DNA of 64,000 nucleotides from the NCBI RefSeq assembly GCF_022478115.1, contig NZ_JAKGSC010000002.1, positions 310,001 through 374,000 of the forward strand, read 5' to 3'. The notes below the pieces were generated by a model, which had not been told where the DNA came from, did no database searches, and worked only from the letters and a program-made list of their open reading frames with translations. The DNA comes from Tenacibaculum aquimarinum. GTDB lineage: Bacteria; Bacteroidota; Bacteroidia; Flavobacteriales; Flavobacteriaceae. This document shows positions 1 through 8,800 of this stretch, piece after piece; the first letter of the stretch is position 1, and every line of letters starts with the position of its first letter. The position numbers were made by a program, and so were the translations under genes.

Positions 1-290
1 TTAAAAAAGATGTTACTTTAATACGTCATGCTTATGTTAGAACCTTAGCAAGACAAAAAGGAATAGGAAGTAAATTATTAAATCAACTAATTAATCTGTC
101 TGAGACACCAATTCTAATAGGCACGTGGGCTGATGCTTCTTGGGCTATTCGTTTTTATAAAAAAAACGGATTCAAAGTATTGCCAATAGCCGAAAAAGAT
201 AAACTTTTGAAAATTTATTGGGATATTCCTAAACGACAAATAGAAACTTCTATAGTTTTAGCAAGCAATGATTGGAAAAGTTTTGAATAA
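1..290 (+). CDS. GNAT family N-acetyltransferase, 5' truncated by window edge
   Basis: The frame is open from base 3 to the TAA at 288-290 and gives about 95 C-terminal residues. It contains RQKGIGSKLL, which matches the acetyl-CoA pyrophosphate-binding loop (R/Q-x-x-G-x-G/A) of GNAT acetyltransferases. This is followed by WADASWAIRFYKKNGFK, the usual late beta-alpha segment where a conserved Tyr precedes the strand ending in GF. The substrate cannot be told from this fragment; small-molecule or protein N-acetylation are both possible. The start lies outside the window. Family assignment is firm, function is not. Confidence 0.85.
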   Translation, partial: KKDVTLIRHAYVRTLARQKGIGSKLLNQLINLSETPILIGTWADASWAIRFYKKNGFKVLPIAEKDKLLKIYWDIPKRQIETSIVLASNDWKSFE

Positions 291-406
291 AAACTACCTA
301 TAAAACAATATAAAATTAATTGTTTAATCTACATAAACAAGTCATCCTCTACATCGTTAGCAAACAATTAAAAAATAATCACATCTATTTGATAATAACC
401 ATAAAT

Positions 407-802
407 ATGAAAAAAATATATTTATTTATAGCTTTAGTACTATTCGTTTTAACTAGCAATGCTCAAAAACACAAAGAGTATTATGATAGTGGAAAATTAA
501 AAATATACGGAACGAAAAAAAATGATAAAAAGACGGGACAATGGAAATATTATTACAATAATGGAACTCTAAGAATTATTGGAAAATATAAGGATGGAAA
601 AGATATAGGTGTATGGAAGTATTATCACCAAAATGGTGCGTTAAGAGCAATTGGGAATTATGAAAATGGTAAAATGGCAGGTCTTTGGAAATACTATCAC
701 AATAATGGGGAACTAAATAAAATTGGAGAAAAAGAAAATGGTGAAGATGTAGGTGAATGGAAATACTATGATGAGAGTGGTAAGCTTAAAAAAAGAAAAT
801 GA
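407..802 (+). CDS. Secreted MORN-repeat protein, probably the N-terminal half of a frameshifted gene
   Basis: The start at 407 is preferred to an upstream in-frame TTG at 320 because it opens a clean signal peptide (MKKIYLFIALVLFVLTSNAQ). The mature part has four MORN-like units of about 22 residues, each with a G-x-W-K-Y-Y core (GQWKYY, GVWKYY, GLWKYY, GEWKYY) followed by NG or SG. Such repeats occur in the MORN_2/YwqK group, whose 'antitoxin' label is not supported here as no toxin gene is near. The frame stops at 802 just after a run of seven A (788-794), while the next frame continues directly into an NTF2-like domain. The two may be one gene of about 246 codons broken by a one-base insertion. 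Function unknown, likely periplasmic or cell-surface. Confidence 0.75.
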   Translation: MKKIYLFIALVLFVLTSNAQKHKEYYDSGKLKIYGTKKNDKKTGQWKYYYNNGTLRIIGKYKDGKDIGVWKYYHQNGALRAIGNYENGKMAGLWKYYHNNGELNKIGEKENGEDVGEWKYYDESGKLKKRK

Positions 803-1148
803 TAAAGAGGCAATAGCACGTATAATTAATTACTATTTAGATGGGACACGAAGCGACAACCCAGATTTGATGAGAAAAGCATTTCAGCCAGATGTAACTT
901 TGAAGTTTATAGATAAAGAAGGTTCATATAAAATGATACCAATAAAAAAGTTTTTCTCATATTTCACAAATACTAAAAGTAGATTATTTGAAAACAAAAT
1001 ATACTACATAGATATTTCAGGATCAACAGCAAATGTAAAACTTACTGCAAAATATGAGGCATATAAATATATTGACTACATGAATATTCTTAAAACTAAA
1101 AATGGATGGAAAATTGTCAGCAAAATTTCACATCAAGATTTTTTATGA
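753..1148 (+). CDS. NTF2/lumazine-binding-like domain protein, probably the C-terminal half of the preceding MORN gene
   Basis: The 131-codon frame starts formally at a GTG at 753 inside the MORN gene. Recognisable family sequence begins only near 795 with KEAIARIINYYLDGTRSDNP, then DLMRKAFQPDVTLKF and a C-terminal LKTKNGWKIVSKISH strand. This is the pattern of Bacteroidota 'putative lumazine-binding'/SnoaL-like proteins, which usually carry their own signal peptide. None is present here, so the domain would stay in the cytoplasm if translated from 753. Deleting one A from the run at 788-794 joins this frame to the MORN protein and gives it that protein's signal peptide. It is either a separate overlapping gene, a frameshifted half, or a product of slippage. 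Confidence 0.6.
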   Translation: MNGNTMMRVVSLKKENDKEAIARIINYYLDGTRSDNPDLMRKAFQPDVTLKFIDKEGSYKMIPIKKFFSYFTNTKSRLFENKIYYIDISGSTANVKLTAKYEAYKYIDYMNILKTKNGWKIVSKISHQDFL

Positions 1149-1298
1149 TCACAATAACGTTTTCCAACAAAGAAATACTTTAAAAACTACTAAATTAAAC
1201 TTAAGTCCTGTATAATAAATAGCTTGTAGAATGTTCCTTGGATATTTTACATAATGACAAATTATAGCTACACAATAATAAATACAACTACGAAGCCA

Positions 1299-1392
1299 CA
1301 ATTAGCTTGACATAATTGCTATCGATATAAATCTGCGACGTTATATCTGCAATTATGTCAAATATCGCCCAAAAGCACTATTTCGCTAATTG
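1299..1392. repeat. Nested inverted repeat (long imperfect hairpin) in a gene-free stretch
   Basis: The 347-base gap 1149-1495 holds no gene that I can see but contains a nested palindrome. The outer arms are CAATTAGC (1299-1306) and GCTAATTG (1385-1392). The inner arms are TTGACATAATTGC (1307-1319) and GCAATTATGTCAA (1349-1361), perfect over 13 bp. A third pair GATATAA (1324-1330) / TTATATC (1341-1347) closes the loop. A 23-base one-sided bulge lies between inner and outer arms on the right. It could be a degenerate MITE end pair, an attC-like recombination site or an RNA hairpin. No canonical attC core triplet was recognised. Confidence 0.7.
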
Positions 1393-1495
1393 CTATAAAA
1401 TGCACTATAATTAATATTATGTTAAATAGGTTTTATAATATGTATTTAGCATACATACTTTTAATTTAAAGATCATATTTAATTTCATAGTAAAA

Positions 1496-2728
1496 TTATT
1501 TTTGTGTTGGTACACTCGCTTTATAAATTTCTACAGTTTTGTTAGAAGTAATTGTATAGCTAGTATTTGCTTTTATTAAAATAGACTGACCTTTTTTAAG
1601 TTTATACTTTTTATCATTTTGATGTATTGTTGCAAAACCATTTAAAGCAATTAATATCTCAACAGAATTAGAAATTGAATTATGAGTTTTAGAGTTATCC
1701 AATTCAATTTTACTTAATTCAAAATCTTTTGCTGTAGTATTGTAAACAACTTCAGAATTCAATTCATTTTTATTACCATTTAAAATTTCTGGTATCGTTT
1801 CTTCAAATTTAGTATTCTTTAAAAGTTCCACAACATCTATATGTTTAGTTGTTAAACCACCTCTTAAAACATTGTCAGAATTTGCCATTAGCTCAATATT
1901 TTTACCTTCTAAATATGCATGTGGTACGCCAGCATCTTGAAATACAGCCTCCCCTTTTGACACATTTAAAATATTAAAAAAATAAATTGAAAAAATGCCT
2001 CTATCAATATCTGTTGAACCTGTACTTTTAAGTGATTTAGCAGACCAATATTCTGGCGAAGATTTATCTAATTCATTATTTAAAAACTTAGGAAGAATTC
2101 TTTCAACTAAAGGTTTTAAAATATTATTTACTTCTTCTTGAGTATATTCCATTACTGTTCGGTAAAGCTCATAATAACCACCATTAATAAAAGTACTTAA
2201 TAAGAAATTTAATTCTTTTGTTTCACTAAGATTCTTAATCAGTTTTTTTCTTTCTAAAAACCCGTGTAATAGCCAAAAATCGCTCAAAGCAACCATAATT
2301 TCAGGTTTATGGTTCTTATCCTTATAATTTCTGTTTTTTGCAGTTAATAAAATTCCTTTTTTATTTTCGTTATTATACCCTATTTCTGCAGCTTCTTTTG
2401 TAGGATGTACTTGTATAGAAAGCATTTTATTTACATCTAAAACTTTAAATAAATAAGGTAACTTTCCAAAACTATTAGCAACATTTAAACCTAATTTTTC
2501 AATTGGTTTTTGACTTAAAAATTGATTTAAAGATATAATACCTTTTTTAGTTTTTATTAATGAAGGTGCTTTTAAATGTGCTCCTAACCAGTATTCTGCA
2601 TAATTAGAATTAGTAGTATTGTCTTCAGATATTAAATATGGAATAAACTTTTTCCCACCCCAATCATAATTCTGTATTTTTCCTACTATTTGAAAAATGC
2701 TATCTAATCTATTTTCTATTGCTATCAT
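1496..2728 (-). CDS. manA: Mannose-6-phosphate isomerase, class I
   Basis: This 410-residue protein interconverts fructose-6-phosphate and mannose-6-phosphate, the entry to GDP-mannose for polysaccharide synthesis. Family features are the N-terminal QNYDWGG segment, AEYWLGAH, the zinc-site motif SIQVHPTKEAA near residue 105 with HKPEIMVAL shortly after, and FQDAGVPHAYLEG near residue 265 carrying the later metal-binding His. The C-terminal cupin-like region is typical of type I PMI. It is the last gene of a minus-strand run with the GT2-like gene (12 bp upstream) and the REC-GT2 fusion. That context points to supplying mannose units to the local exopolysaccharide rather than only general metabolism. 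Confidence 0.93.
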   Translation of the reverse strand: MIAIENRLDSIFQIVGKIQNYDWGGKKFIPYLISEDNTTNSNYAEYWLGAHLKAPSLIKTKKGIISLNQFLSQKPIEKLGLNVANSFGKLPYLFKVLDVNKMLSIQVHPTKEAAEIGYNNENKKGILLTAKNRNYKDKNHKPEIMVALSDFWLLHGFLERKKLIKNLSETKELNFLLSTFINGGYYELYRTVMEYTQEEVNNILKPLVERILPKFLNNELDKSSPEYWSAKSLKSTGSTDIDRGIFSIYFFNILNVSKGEAVFQDAGVPHAYLEGKNIELMANSDNVLRGGLTTKHIDVVELLKNTKFEETIPEILNGNKNELNSEVVYNTTAKDFELSKIELDNSKTHNSISNSVEILIALNGFATIHQNDKKYKLKKGQSILIKANTSYTITSNKTVEIYKASVPTQK

Positions 2729-2740
2729 AATCTTTTATTT

Positions 2741-3142
2741 TTAAAATTCACTAATACTATAAACCCTTCTTAACAAAACTCTTTCCTCTTTTTTTGCTAA
2801 CCATTCTTGTTCAAAAACTTTAAGTAATTTTTCTATTGATTTAGGGTTTGAAATATTTTTAGGGTTTGTATGAATAATTAATTTTATGTTTTCACTTTGT
2901 GATAAAAACCTTACACCTGCTTTTACAGCTAGTATTAATTTTTTCTCTTTTTTTAAACTTAATATTGAAATATCACATTTTGAAGAATCTTTAAGTTTAT
3001 AAAGTGATTGAAGATTCTTATTGTTATTGCCATTATTGACTAAACAGATTTTAATTTTTTGATTAAAAAAGGATTTAAAAATCAGTCTATTAGTTTCATC
3101 AAAATCTTTTTTTCCGAAAATTATAATGATTCCTTTTTTCAT
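2741..3142 (-). CDS. Small protein resembling a degenerate GT2 N-terminal half
   Basis: The 133-residue protein matches no family I can name with certainty. It has no signal peptide. Its start (IIIIFGKKDF, then FFNQKIKICLVNNGNNN) follows the beta-alpha-beta pattern of GT2 enzymes, where the corresponding stretch reads like 'VVDNGSTD'. Later, VRFLSQSENIKLIIHTNPKN sits where active enzymes carry the DXD metal motif, but no DXD is present. It may be an inactive GT2-like accessory protein. Its start abuts the stop of the REC-GT2 gene with no gap, so it is very probably cotranscribed and perhaps translationally coupled with it. The GT-A relation is inference from pattern, not from a search. Confidence 0.6.
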   Translation of the reverse strand: MKKGIIIIFGKKDFDETNRLIFKSFFNQKIKICLVNNGNNNKNLQSLYKLKDSSKCDISILSLKKEKKLILAVKAGVRFLSQSENIKLIIHTNPKNISNPKSIEKLLKVFEQEWLAKKEERVLLRRVYSISEF

Positions 3143-4360
3143 TTAAGCTTTTTTAAGTTTGTTTAATGAAAAACTAGTTGCTTCATTTGATGAGTAACTT
3201 TCTTTTTTTACATTTTTTTTGTTTCCTCTATAAAACCATGCAATTTGTCCTAATTGTCCCACAATTTTAACAGAATCCTTCATTGATAATTTAGAACCAT
3301 CTGCATGAATCCATCTTTTTAAAGGCTGCTCACAAAGAATTTCTTTTGCTTTTTTTAATCCAAAATGCAATGTTATTCTTCTAAAAATTTCAACATCAAA
3401 AATCCATTGAGTTACAAACTTATCAGCAAACGAAATTTCAATTACATCTTTATGAAAGATTTTAGCTCCACATTGTGTGTCTTTAAAATCCATCTTTAAA
3501 ATTTTTCTGATAATAAAATTAATCGTTAAACTAATAATTTTTCTTGCAGATTCTTTTGTAATATTTGCTCCCATTCTACTAATTCTAGAACCACTAACAA
3601 TTTTATAATTAGAATTTTCTATGGTAGAAACTAAATCGTCGAAATCTGTTAAATCAGTTGATAAATCTGCATCTAAAAAACCTATATAATCTAGATCTTC
3701 TTTCTTAGCCATAAATAACATTCCTTGCCTAACAGCTTCTGCTTTACCTCCATTTTTTTCACAGTCGTAAACTGTTATAAAATCTTCTCTACCTTTTCTA
3801 AGGTTATTTAAAACTTCTAAAGTATTGTCCTTACTTCCATCATTAACAAAACATAAATGATATCCTGAATTTTTAACAATAAAATCTGTAAACTCATTAC
3901 TTAATAGCCTTTCTTCCTCATTATAACAAGGAATAACAACACCAACACATCTTTGTTGAATAATTACACCATTATTTGTTATTACATTATTTGCTATAAC
4001 AGGTGCTCCAATTAATCTTTTTACTCTTGCACAAACTTCTACTAAACTTAGAGGTTTTTTCATGTAATCATTAATTCCTAAATCGAAACCTTCAGTAATC
4101 ATATTATCATCAGTATTACCAGATAAAACCATAATTGGTGTTGATGAGTTTTTAGTTTTACGAATATGCTTTACTACTTCCATTCCAGAAACTAATGGCA
4201 TATTAATATCTACAATTACCAAATCTGGTTTAAAAGACTCATAAGATTCAATTCCTTTTGTTGCGTTTGTTTCAGTAAGAACTTCATACCCTAATTCTTT
4301 TAATCTATTTTCTAAAGGAATTAAAACTAATTTTTGGTCGTCTATTGCTAATACTTTCAT
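3143..4360 (-). CDS. Response-regulator receiver fused to a DPM1-like GT2 glycosyltransferase
   Basis: The 405-residue protein joins two complete domains. Residues 1-118 are a receiver with all key positions: D7 and D8 (AIDDQK), phospho-acceptor D51 (IVDINMP), S80 (VLSGNT) and K101 (YMKKP). Residues 138-370 are a family 2 glycosyltransferase of the dolichyl-phosphate mannose synthase type: VVIPCYNEEERL, FVNDGSKDNT, KNGGKAEAVRQGM and the DXD motif in FLDADLSTD (D230, D232). I see no membrane segment. Receivers normally feed a DNA-binding or enzymatic output by phosphorylation, so sugar transfer is likely gated by a phosphorelay. It heads the run REC-GT2 - GT2-like - manA, with a shared-motif promoter upstream. 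The acceptor is unknown; a polyprenyl phosphate or a protein or glycan is possible. Confidence 0.92.
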   Translation of the reverse strand: MKVLAIDDQKLVLIPLENRLKELGYEVLTETNATKGIESYESFKPDLVIVDINMPLVSGMEVVKHIRKTKNSSTPIMVLSGNTDDNMITEGFDLGINDYMKKPLSLVEVCARVKRLIGAPVIANNVITNNGVIIQQRCVGVVIPCYNEEERLLSNEFTDFIVKNSGYHLCFVNDGSKDNTLEVLNNLRKGREDFITVYDCEKNGGKAEAVRQGMLFMAKKEDLDYIGFLDADLSTDLTDFDDLVSTIENSNYKIVSGSRISRMGANITKESARKIISLTINFIIRKILKMDFKDTQCGAKIFHKDVIEISFADKFVTQWIFDVEIFRRITLHFGLKKAKEILCEQPLKRWIHADGSKLSMKDSVKIVGQLGQIAWFYRGNKKNVKKESYSSNEATSFSLNKLKKA

Positions 4361-4600
4361 AATATTTATTTTTATTGCTTAATTACACTTCAAAAGTAGT
4401 TTTGTTTTAAGGGTAAAAAGGGCTTTAAAGCTTTAAAAGGAGTTTTGTATAGACGAATGGTAGTTAACTGAAGTTAAATAAGATTTTACATATAGTTTAT
4501 ACGATATATCTAATTATAAGTGTACATATAAGAATGAAATAAAAATATAGTAAATACGTAATTACAGTAATCCTGCTTTCAGTATTACTGTAATTAAGTT
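4244..4600. repeat. Duplicated divergent promoter segment, copy A
   Basis: This stretch holds the first 39 codons of the REC-GT2 gene (minus strand), its upstream region, and a decayed copy of the start of the GT-C-like gene (plus strand). It is paralogous to 5457-5820. Shared blocks include the 13-mer TATAGACGAATGG, ATAGTTTA, and a match between 4534-4600 and the true gene start at 5755. In copy A the start reads ATG AAA TAA, so a stop has replaced the third codon. The remainder, 4601-4922, shows no gene that I can recognise and may be decayed coding sequence. Confidence 0.75.
4391..4460 (-). promoter_or_regulatory. Candidate promoter and LytTR-type site upstream of REC-GT2
   Basis: Read on the minus strand, CCATTCGTCTATA (4448-4460) lies 50 bp upstream of TACTTTTG (4391-4398), which fits the flavobacterial -7 box TAnnTTTG about 30 bp before the start codon. 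The same 13-mer occurs at 5662-5674 and close relatives occur before four other genes of this locus at the same distance. A second half-site 21-22 bp away is weak here. Confidence 0.55.
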
Positions 4601-4922
4601 ATGCTTCTTTAATAACATTTTCATAAAAAAGTTTAAGATTATTAAGGTATAATTACTGTTTTTAAACCTCTTTTTAGAAACGCTAAATGTTTTTGGTTAA
4701 TTTTAAATAGAAGTTATTTTTAAGTTCTTTTATATAAATTACGGTTAATGGACTCTAGTAGTTCTGGTAAGTAAGAGTTAAGGAATACTCATACTCTAAT
4801 GTCTTATTAAAATATTTAAAGTAAATGATTCAAATTTTTTATTTGAACTTTTTGTTCTTTTTAATTCGAATTAAAAAAAAGCGAGCGTAAAAACCTTACC
4901 TGAATGGCAACATCAAACTAAT

Positions 4923-5573
4923 TTATATTTTTACAAAAATATTTGTGTAATACCAACGACCGTTACTGTTTTGTCTTGCTATAACATCAAAGTAATTGTA
5001 ATCTCCTTCTATGTTTTTTCTATGTCCATCACTAGCTATCCAAGCATTAACAACACTTTCTGCTGTAATAAAACCAGAGGCAACATTTTCTGCAGCACCA
5101 ATAATACTTGCTTGTTCTACTAGATATTCTGAGCGTTTTTGAAATTCATCATGAGAGATTTCATCTTTCTCAATCATATACAAAGTATGGATAAGTGCAG
5201 GAACTTTTATAATGTTTAATTCCTTTATTAAAGGTAAATTTTTAGATACTCTATAATCATTTATATGATCTAAAATTTCTATTTCTATTGGACGAGCTTC
5301 AATAAAGGTAGTATTTATAATTTGCTCTATAGTTATTTCTTCTTCTTCTTCAACAATAACTTCATCATTAGATGAGCAAGATGTAATAAAAAAAAATAGA
5401 CATAGGATAATAGATAAGAAACTTCGTTTTACTTTTTTCAATCCAAAAAGAACTGTTGATTCATGTCCTTTTGTTAAGTTTAATTCTTTAAGAGCTCTAT
5501 ACTCTAATTCTTTTAATTTGTTTTCTTGAGGAATTGAGACAAATTTTTGGTCATTGATGGCTAGTACATTCAT
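4923..5573 (-). CDS. CAP/SCP-domain lipoprotein with a captured receiver N-terminus
   Basis: The frame encodes 216 residues. Residues 45-66 form a lipoprotein signal (KRSFLSIILCLFFFITSC) with the lipobox Cys at 66, followed by an acidic linker. Residues 97-216 show CAP/SCP features: IEILDHINDYRVSKNLP, SHDEFQKR, AAENVASGF and VVNAWIASDGHRKNI. Residues 1-39 (MNVLAINDQKFVSIPQENKL...) are a degenerate copy of the start of the REC-GT2 protein, not part of a CAP protein. A TTG at 5441 (codon 45) would give a normal 172-residue lipoprotein and is the more likely functional start, with the ATG at 5573 as a fossil or a coupled start. CAP proteins of bacteria are secreted; roles vary and the role here is unknown. 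Confidence 0.85.
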   Translation of the reverse strand: MNVLAINDQKFVSIPQENKLKELEYRALKELNLTKGHESTVLFGLKKVKRSFLSIILCLFFFITSCSSNDEVIVEEEEEITIEQIINTTFIEARPIEIEILDHINDYRVSKNLPLIKELNIIKVPALIHTLYMIEKDEISHDEFQKRSEYLVEQASIIGAAENVASGFITAESVVNAWIASDGHRKNIEGDYNYFDVIARQNSNGRWYYTNIFVKI

Positions 5574-5820
5574 AATTGTTGATTTTTATTGATTAATTTC
5601 AAGTCAAAATTAATTTTGTTTTGAAGTAAAAAATGAAAAAAACACTCTTCTGGAAGTTTTATATAGACGAATGGAAGTTTACTGATGTTAAATAAAATTT
5701 TGCTCATAGTTTAAAAGATTTATATTTACATTATTATACGTGAGTACATTCTTAATGAAAGAAAAATCTAATAAATACTTAATTACAGCAATACTGCTAG
5801 CAGTAATATTCCATGGGTCT
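5457..5820. repeat. Duplicated divergent promoter segment, copy B
   Basis: Paralogous to 4244-4600. It carries the degenerate receiver start (5457-5573, minus strand), a promoter region and the intact beginning of the GT-C-like gene (plus strand). The similarity covers coding and non-coding parts, so it is a DNA-level duplication and not gene-family resemblance. Insertion or retention of the CAP gene between the copies explains the present order. Confidence 0.75.
5605..5674 (-). promoter_or_regulatory. Candidate promoter and LytTR-type site upstream of the CAP gene (shared with the divergent GT-C gene)
   Basis: On the minus strand CCATTCGTCTATA (5662-5674) lies 50 bp from TAATTTTG (5605-5612), a match to TAnnTTTG. 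The region is also the only upstream region of the plus-strand gene at 5740/5755, so one site could act in both directions. It is a copy of the 4391-4460 element. Confidence 0.5.
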
Positions 5821-8800
5821 ACTATTTTCTACACGTTAGAAACTACATATGATGCATTAATACATTTATTTTTTGCTGATCATTATGCTAATAGTTGGTT
5901 TGAACCTTGGAATTACAAGTGGTATACAGGCTTTACAGTTCAAAGTTATCCTCCATTAGTGCATCAATCAATAGCAGCATTATCTTTAATAGGAGGTTTA
6001 AAATTTGGGTTATTTACTGTTGCTTTAATTGCTATTATACTCTTTGTTACAGGAGCTTACAGATATTCTTTATTAATAACATCTAACAGAACTGTTGCTG
6101 GTTATGCAGCTATACTAGCTGTTTTTTCTTCTTCTTTTGTTGAAACGTTACACATTTTTGGTCAATTACCAAGTATAATTGGTGTTTCCGTTTTAATGCA
6201 TGCATTGCCAGAAATCTACTTATGGCTTAAAACAGGTAAGTATAAGTTCTTTTTTACTTCTCTTTCATTAATAGCAGTTACAGTTACATCGCATCATGTA
6301 ACACCAATTTTTGGAATGGTATTTTTTATCTTTCCATTAATATTAACAGTAATAATGGATATTTCAAGAGAAAAGGTTAACTCTTATAAAGAAGTTACAT
6401 TTTCTTTATTCTTTAGAACTTTTCTTAATCAATTAAAGAAAAATGCTGGTTTTAGTTTTTCTGCTTTATTATTAATTATATTTTGTATTTTTCCTTATTG
6501 GTTAAACTCAAAAAAAAATCCAATAACTCAAGTACCAATTCCACATGGATCTAGAGATAGTTTTATAGAAGTAACTTCTTCTGGCTTGGTTTTTTTTACA
6601 ATTCCTTGGGGAATTTTATTATTTATTTTACCATATATTTTTTTTAGATATTATAGTAAACGATACCTGTTTTTTGGTTTATCATTTACTATGCTAGTCA
6701 TTTTAGGAACTGGAGGAACAACTCCAATACCAAAAATGATTTTAGGTGATAATGCATTCAATATTCTTACATTAGATAGGTTTACATTATGGGCAACTAT
6801 AATGTCTATTCCAATATTTGGAGAATTTGCTTATCGATTTGTAGAAGGAGATTTAAAAGTATTAATTCAAAAAAGATTTGGTGCTATTTATCATAGGTTA
6901 TTAGGAGGAATGTTAGCTGGTTTATATGTAGCAATGATTATTTTTACTATGAGTTTAGGGTATTTTAGACCTTCTCAACCTCAAAAAATTAAAATGTTAC
7001 CTATTGTTAATTTTTTAAGTCAAGATTCTCATGATCAATGGAGGTATTTAACATTAGGTTTTGGAGATCAAATGGCTTGGTTAGCAGCACAAACAAATGC
7101 ATTAAGTGTAGATGGAAACTACCACTCCGCAAGACGTTTACCAGAATTAACAACAAGACCTATAGAACGTTTAGAAAACTCTAAATTTAAAGGAGTTGCA
7201 GGTATTGGTTCTCTACAACAATTTCTAACAACTCCAGAAAAGTATAATCTAAAGTATATTTTTTCTAATGATAAATTTTATGACCCTGTATTATTTTTTT
7301 GCGGATGGCAACGTTTATCTCAATTAGAAAATGGAATTATGGTTTGGGAAAAATTAAACGTCCCTCCTATTTCATCTATTCTCCCAAAAGAAGACGTTCC
7401 TACTTGGGTGAAAATAATCTGGGGAATCATTCCATTTTTAACACTGCTAATTGCATTTATACTTAATATCCAATCTTTATTTATTCATAGTCTAAAAACA
7501 AAAGTAAAAGCCGCACCCGATTACTTTAAATTTAAAGTTAACTATAATAAATTTCCTCGAATTGTATTAAAAACACTTCATATTTGGGCAGTAATCTTAA
7601 TTATTACAATAAGTTATGCTTGTTATATGTTTTACATTAAAAATGATACTCAAAGATCTCCAGAAAATGTTGTTAAAGCTTATTATGATGCTTTAGATTT
7701 TAAAGAGCTTAATAAAAGTTTTACATACATAGACCCTAAAAGTGATGTTTCTCGGGATCAATATTTATTAGAAATATCCGTAACCGATGGATTACTAAGC
7801 TCTTACGCAAAACTAGATGCAATAACAGCAGAAGTTTTAAAACAAACTGATAGTTTAACCACATTAAAAGTAGAAACAAAGTGGATTACTCCTCTTGAAA
7901 AACTATCTAAAGTAGAATATCGAACAACTGTTAAAAGAGGTAGAAAATGGTATTTAAAACCAACCAGAAAATCTATAGATTTACCTCCAGATCAATTATA
8001 CTCTAGAAATAGCACGTCTTATTTTAATCAAGGGAGAAGAAGAATTACAACAGAGCAAACACACCATGAAGATGTTTTAAAACAACCGGTTTTAGAAATT
8101 ATTTCTGCTAAGTTGATAAAATTCAACAAACGCTACTCTATCATTGGTATTGTGCAAAATATAGACAATGTACCTTCTGATGTAGTTTTAAAAGGAACGC
8201 TTTACAATGATGATAATAAAGAACTGGCTACTTATAATGCAAAGCATATTTTAAAGCATAAATTAATGCCTAAAGAAATAAGTGCTTTTAGAATTAATTT
8301 TGAAGGTATTGCCTGGTCTAAAACGAAAGATTCTATACCAAAAACGTTTAATCCTGATGAATTTACTCCAGTAGAGCTAAATGAACAACCAACAAAATTT
8401 AATTTACAAGCAGCAGGAAACGTATCTAATTCTGATTTATATAAAGATATTGTTTTAAGCGAAATTAACTTTGGGCCAAACAATATTAGTGGTACTTTAT
8501 TTAATAGTGGAATTCAAGAAATTACTGTTCCACAAATAATTATTACTTTTTATAATGAGAAAAAGGAAATGATTTGGGTAGATAATTTGTTTTTAAAAGA
8601 AGGTATAAGACAAGAAAGAAAACTACGTTTTAATTATTCAATTCCTGAAAATCCAAAAATAAAAACTGTAAGTGATGATATGAATTACTGTTTTGTAAAT
8701 GGATTACCAAATAAAGATATTGCTGCTAAAATAATACCAAATAGAATACACAAGCACACTATAAATAATTTACAAAAAGTAGATCATTCTCTTTTTAGCT

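Noticed and set aside
407-802. MORN protein as an 'antitoxin' of a toxin-antitoxin pair
   Set aside because: The label comes from a database name for YwqK-like repeats. The protein has a signal peptide and no toxin gene is adjacent.
4361-4922. Additional gene between REC-GT2 and CAP
   Set aside because: Only short frames with frequent stops are visible; the left part is the decayed promoter duplication.
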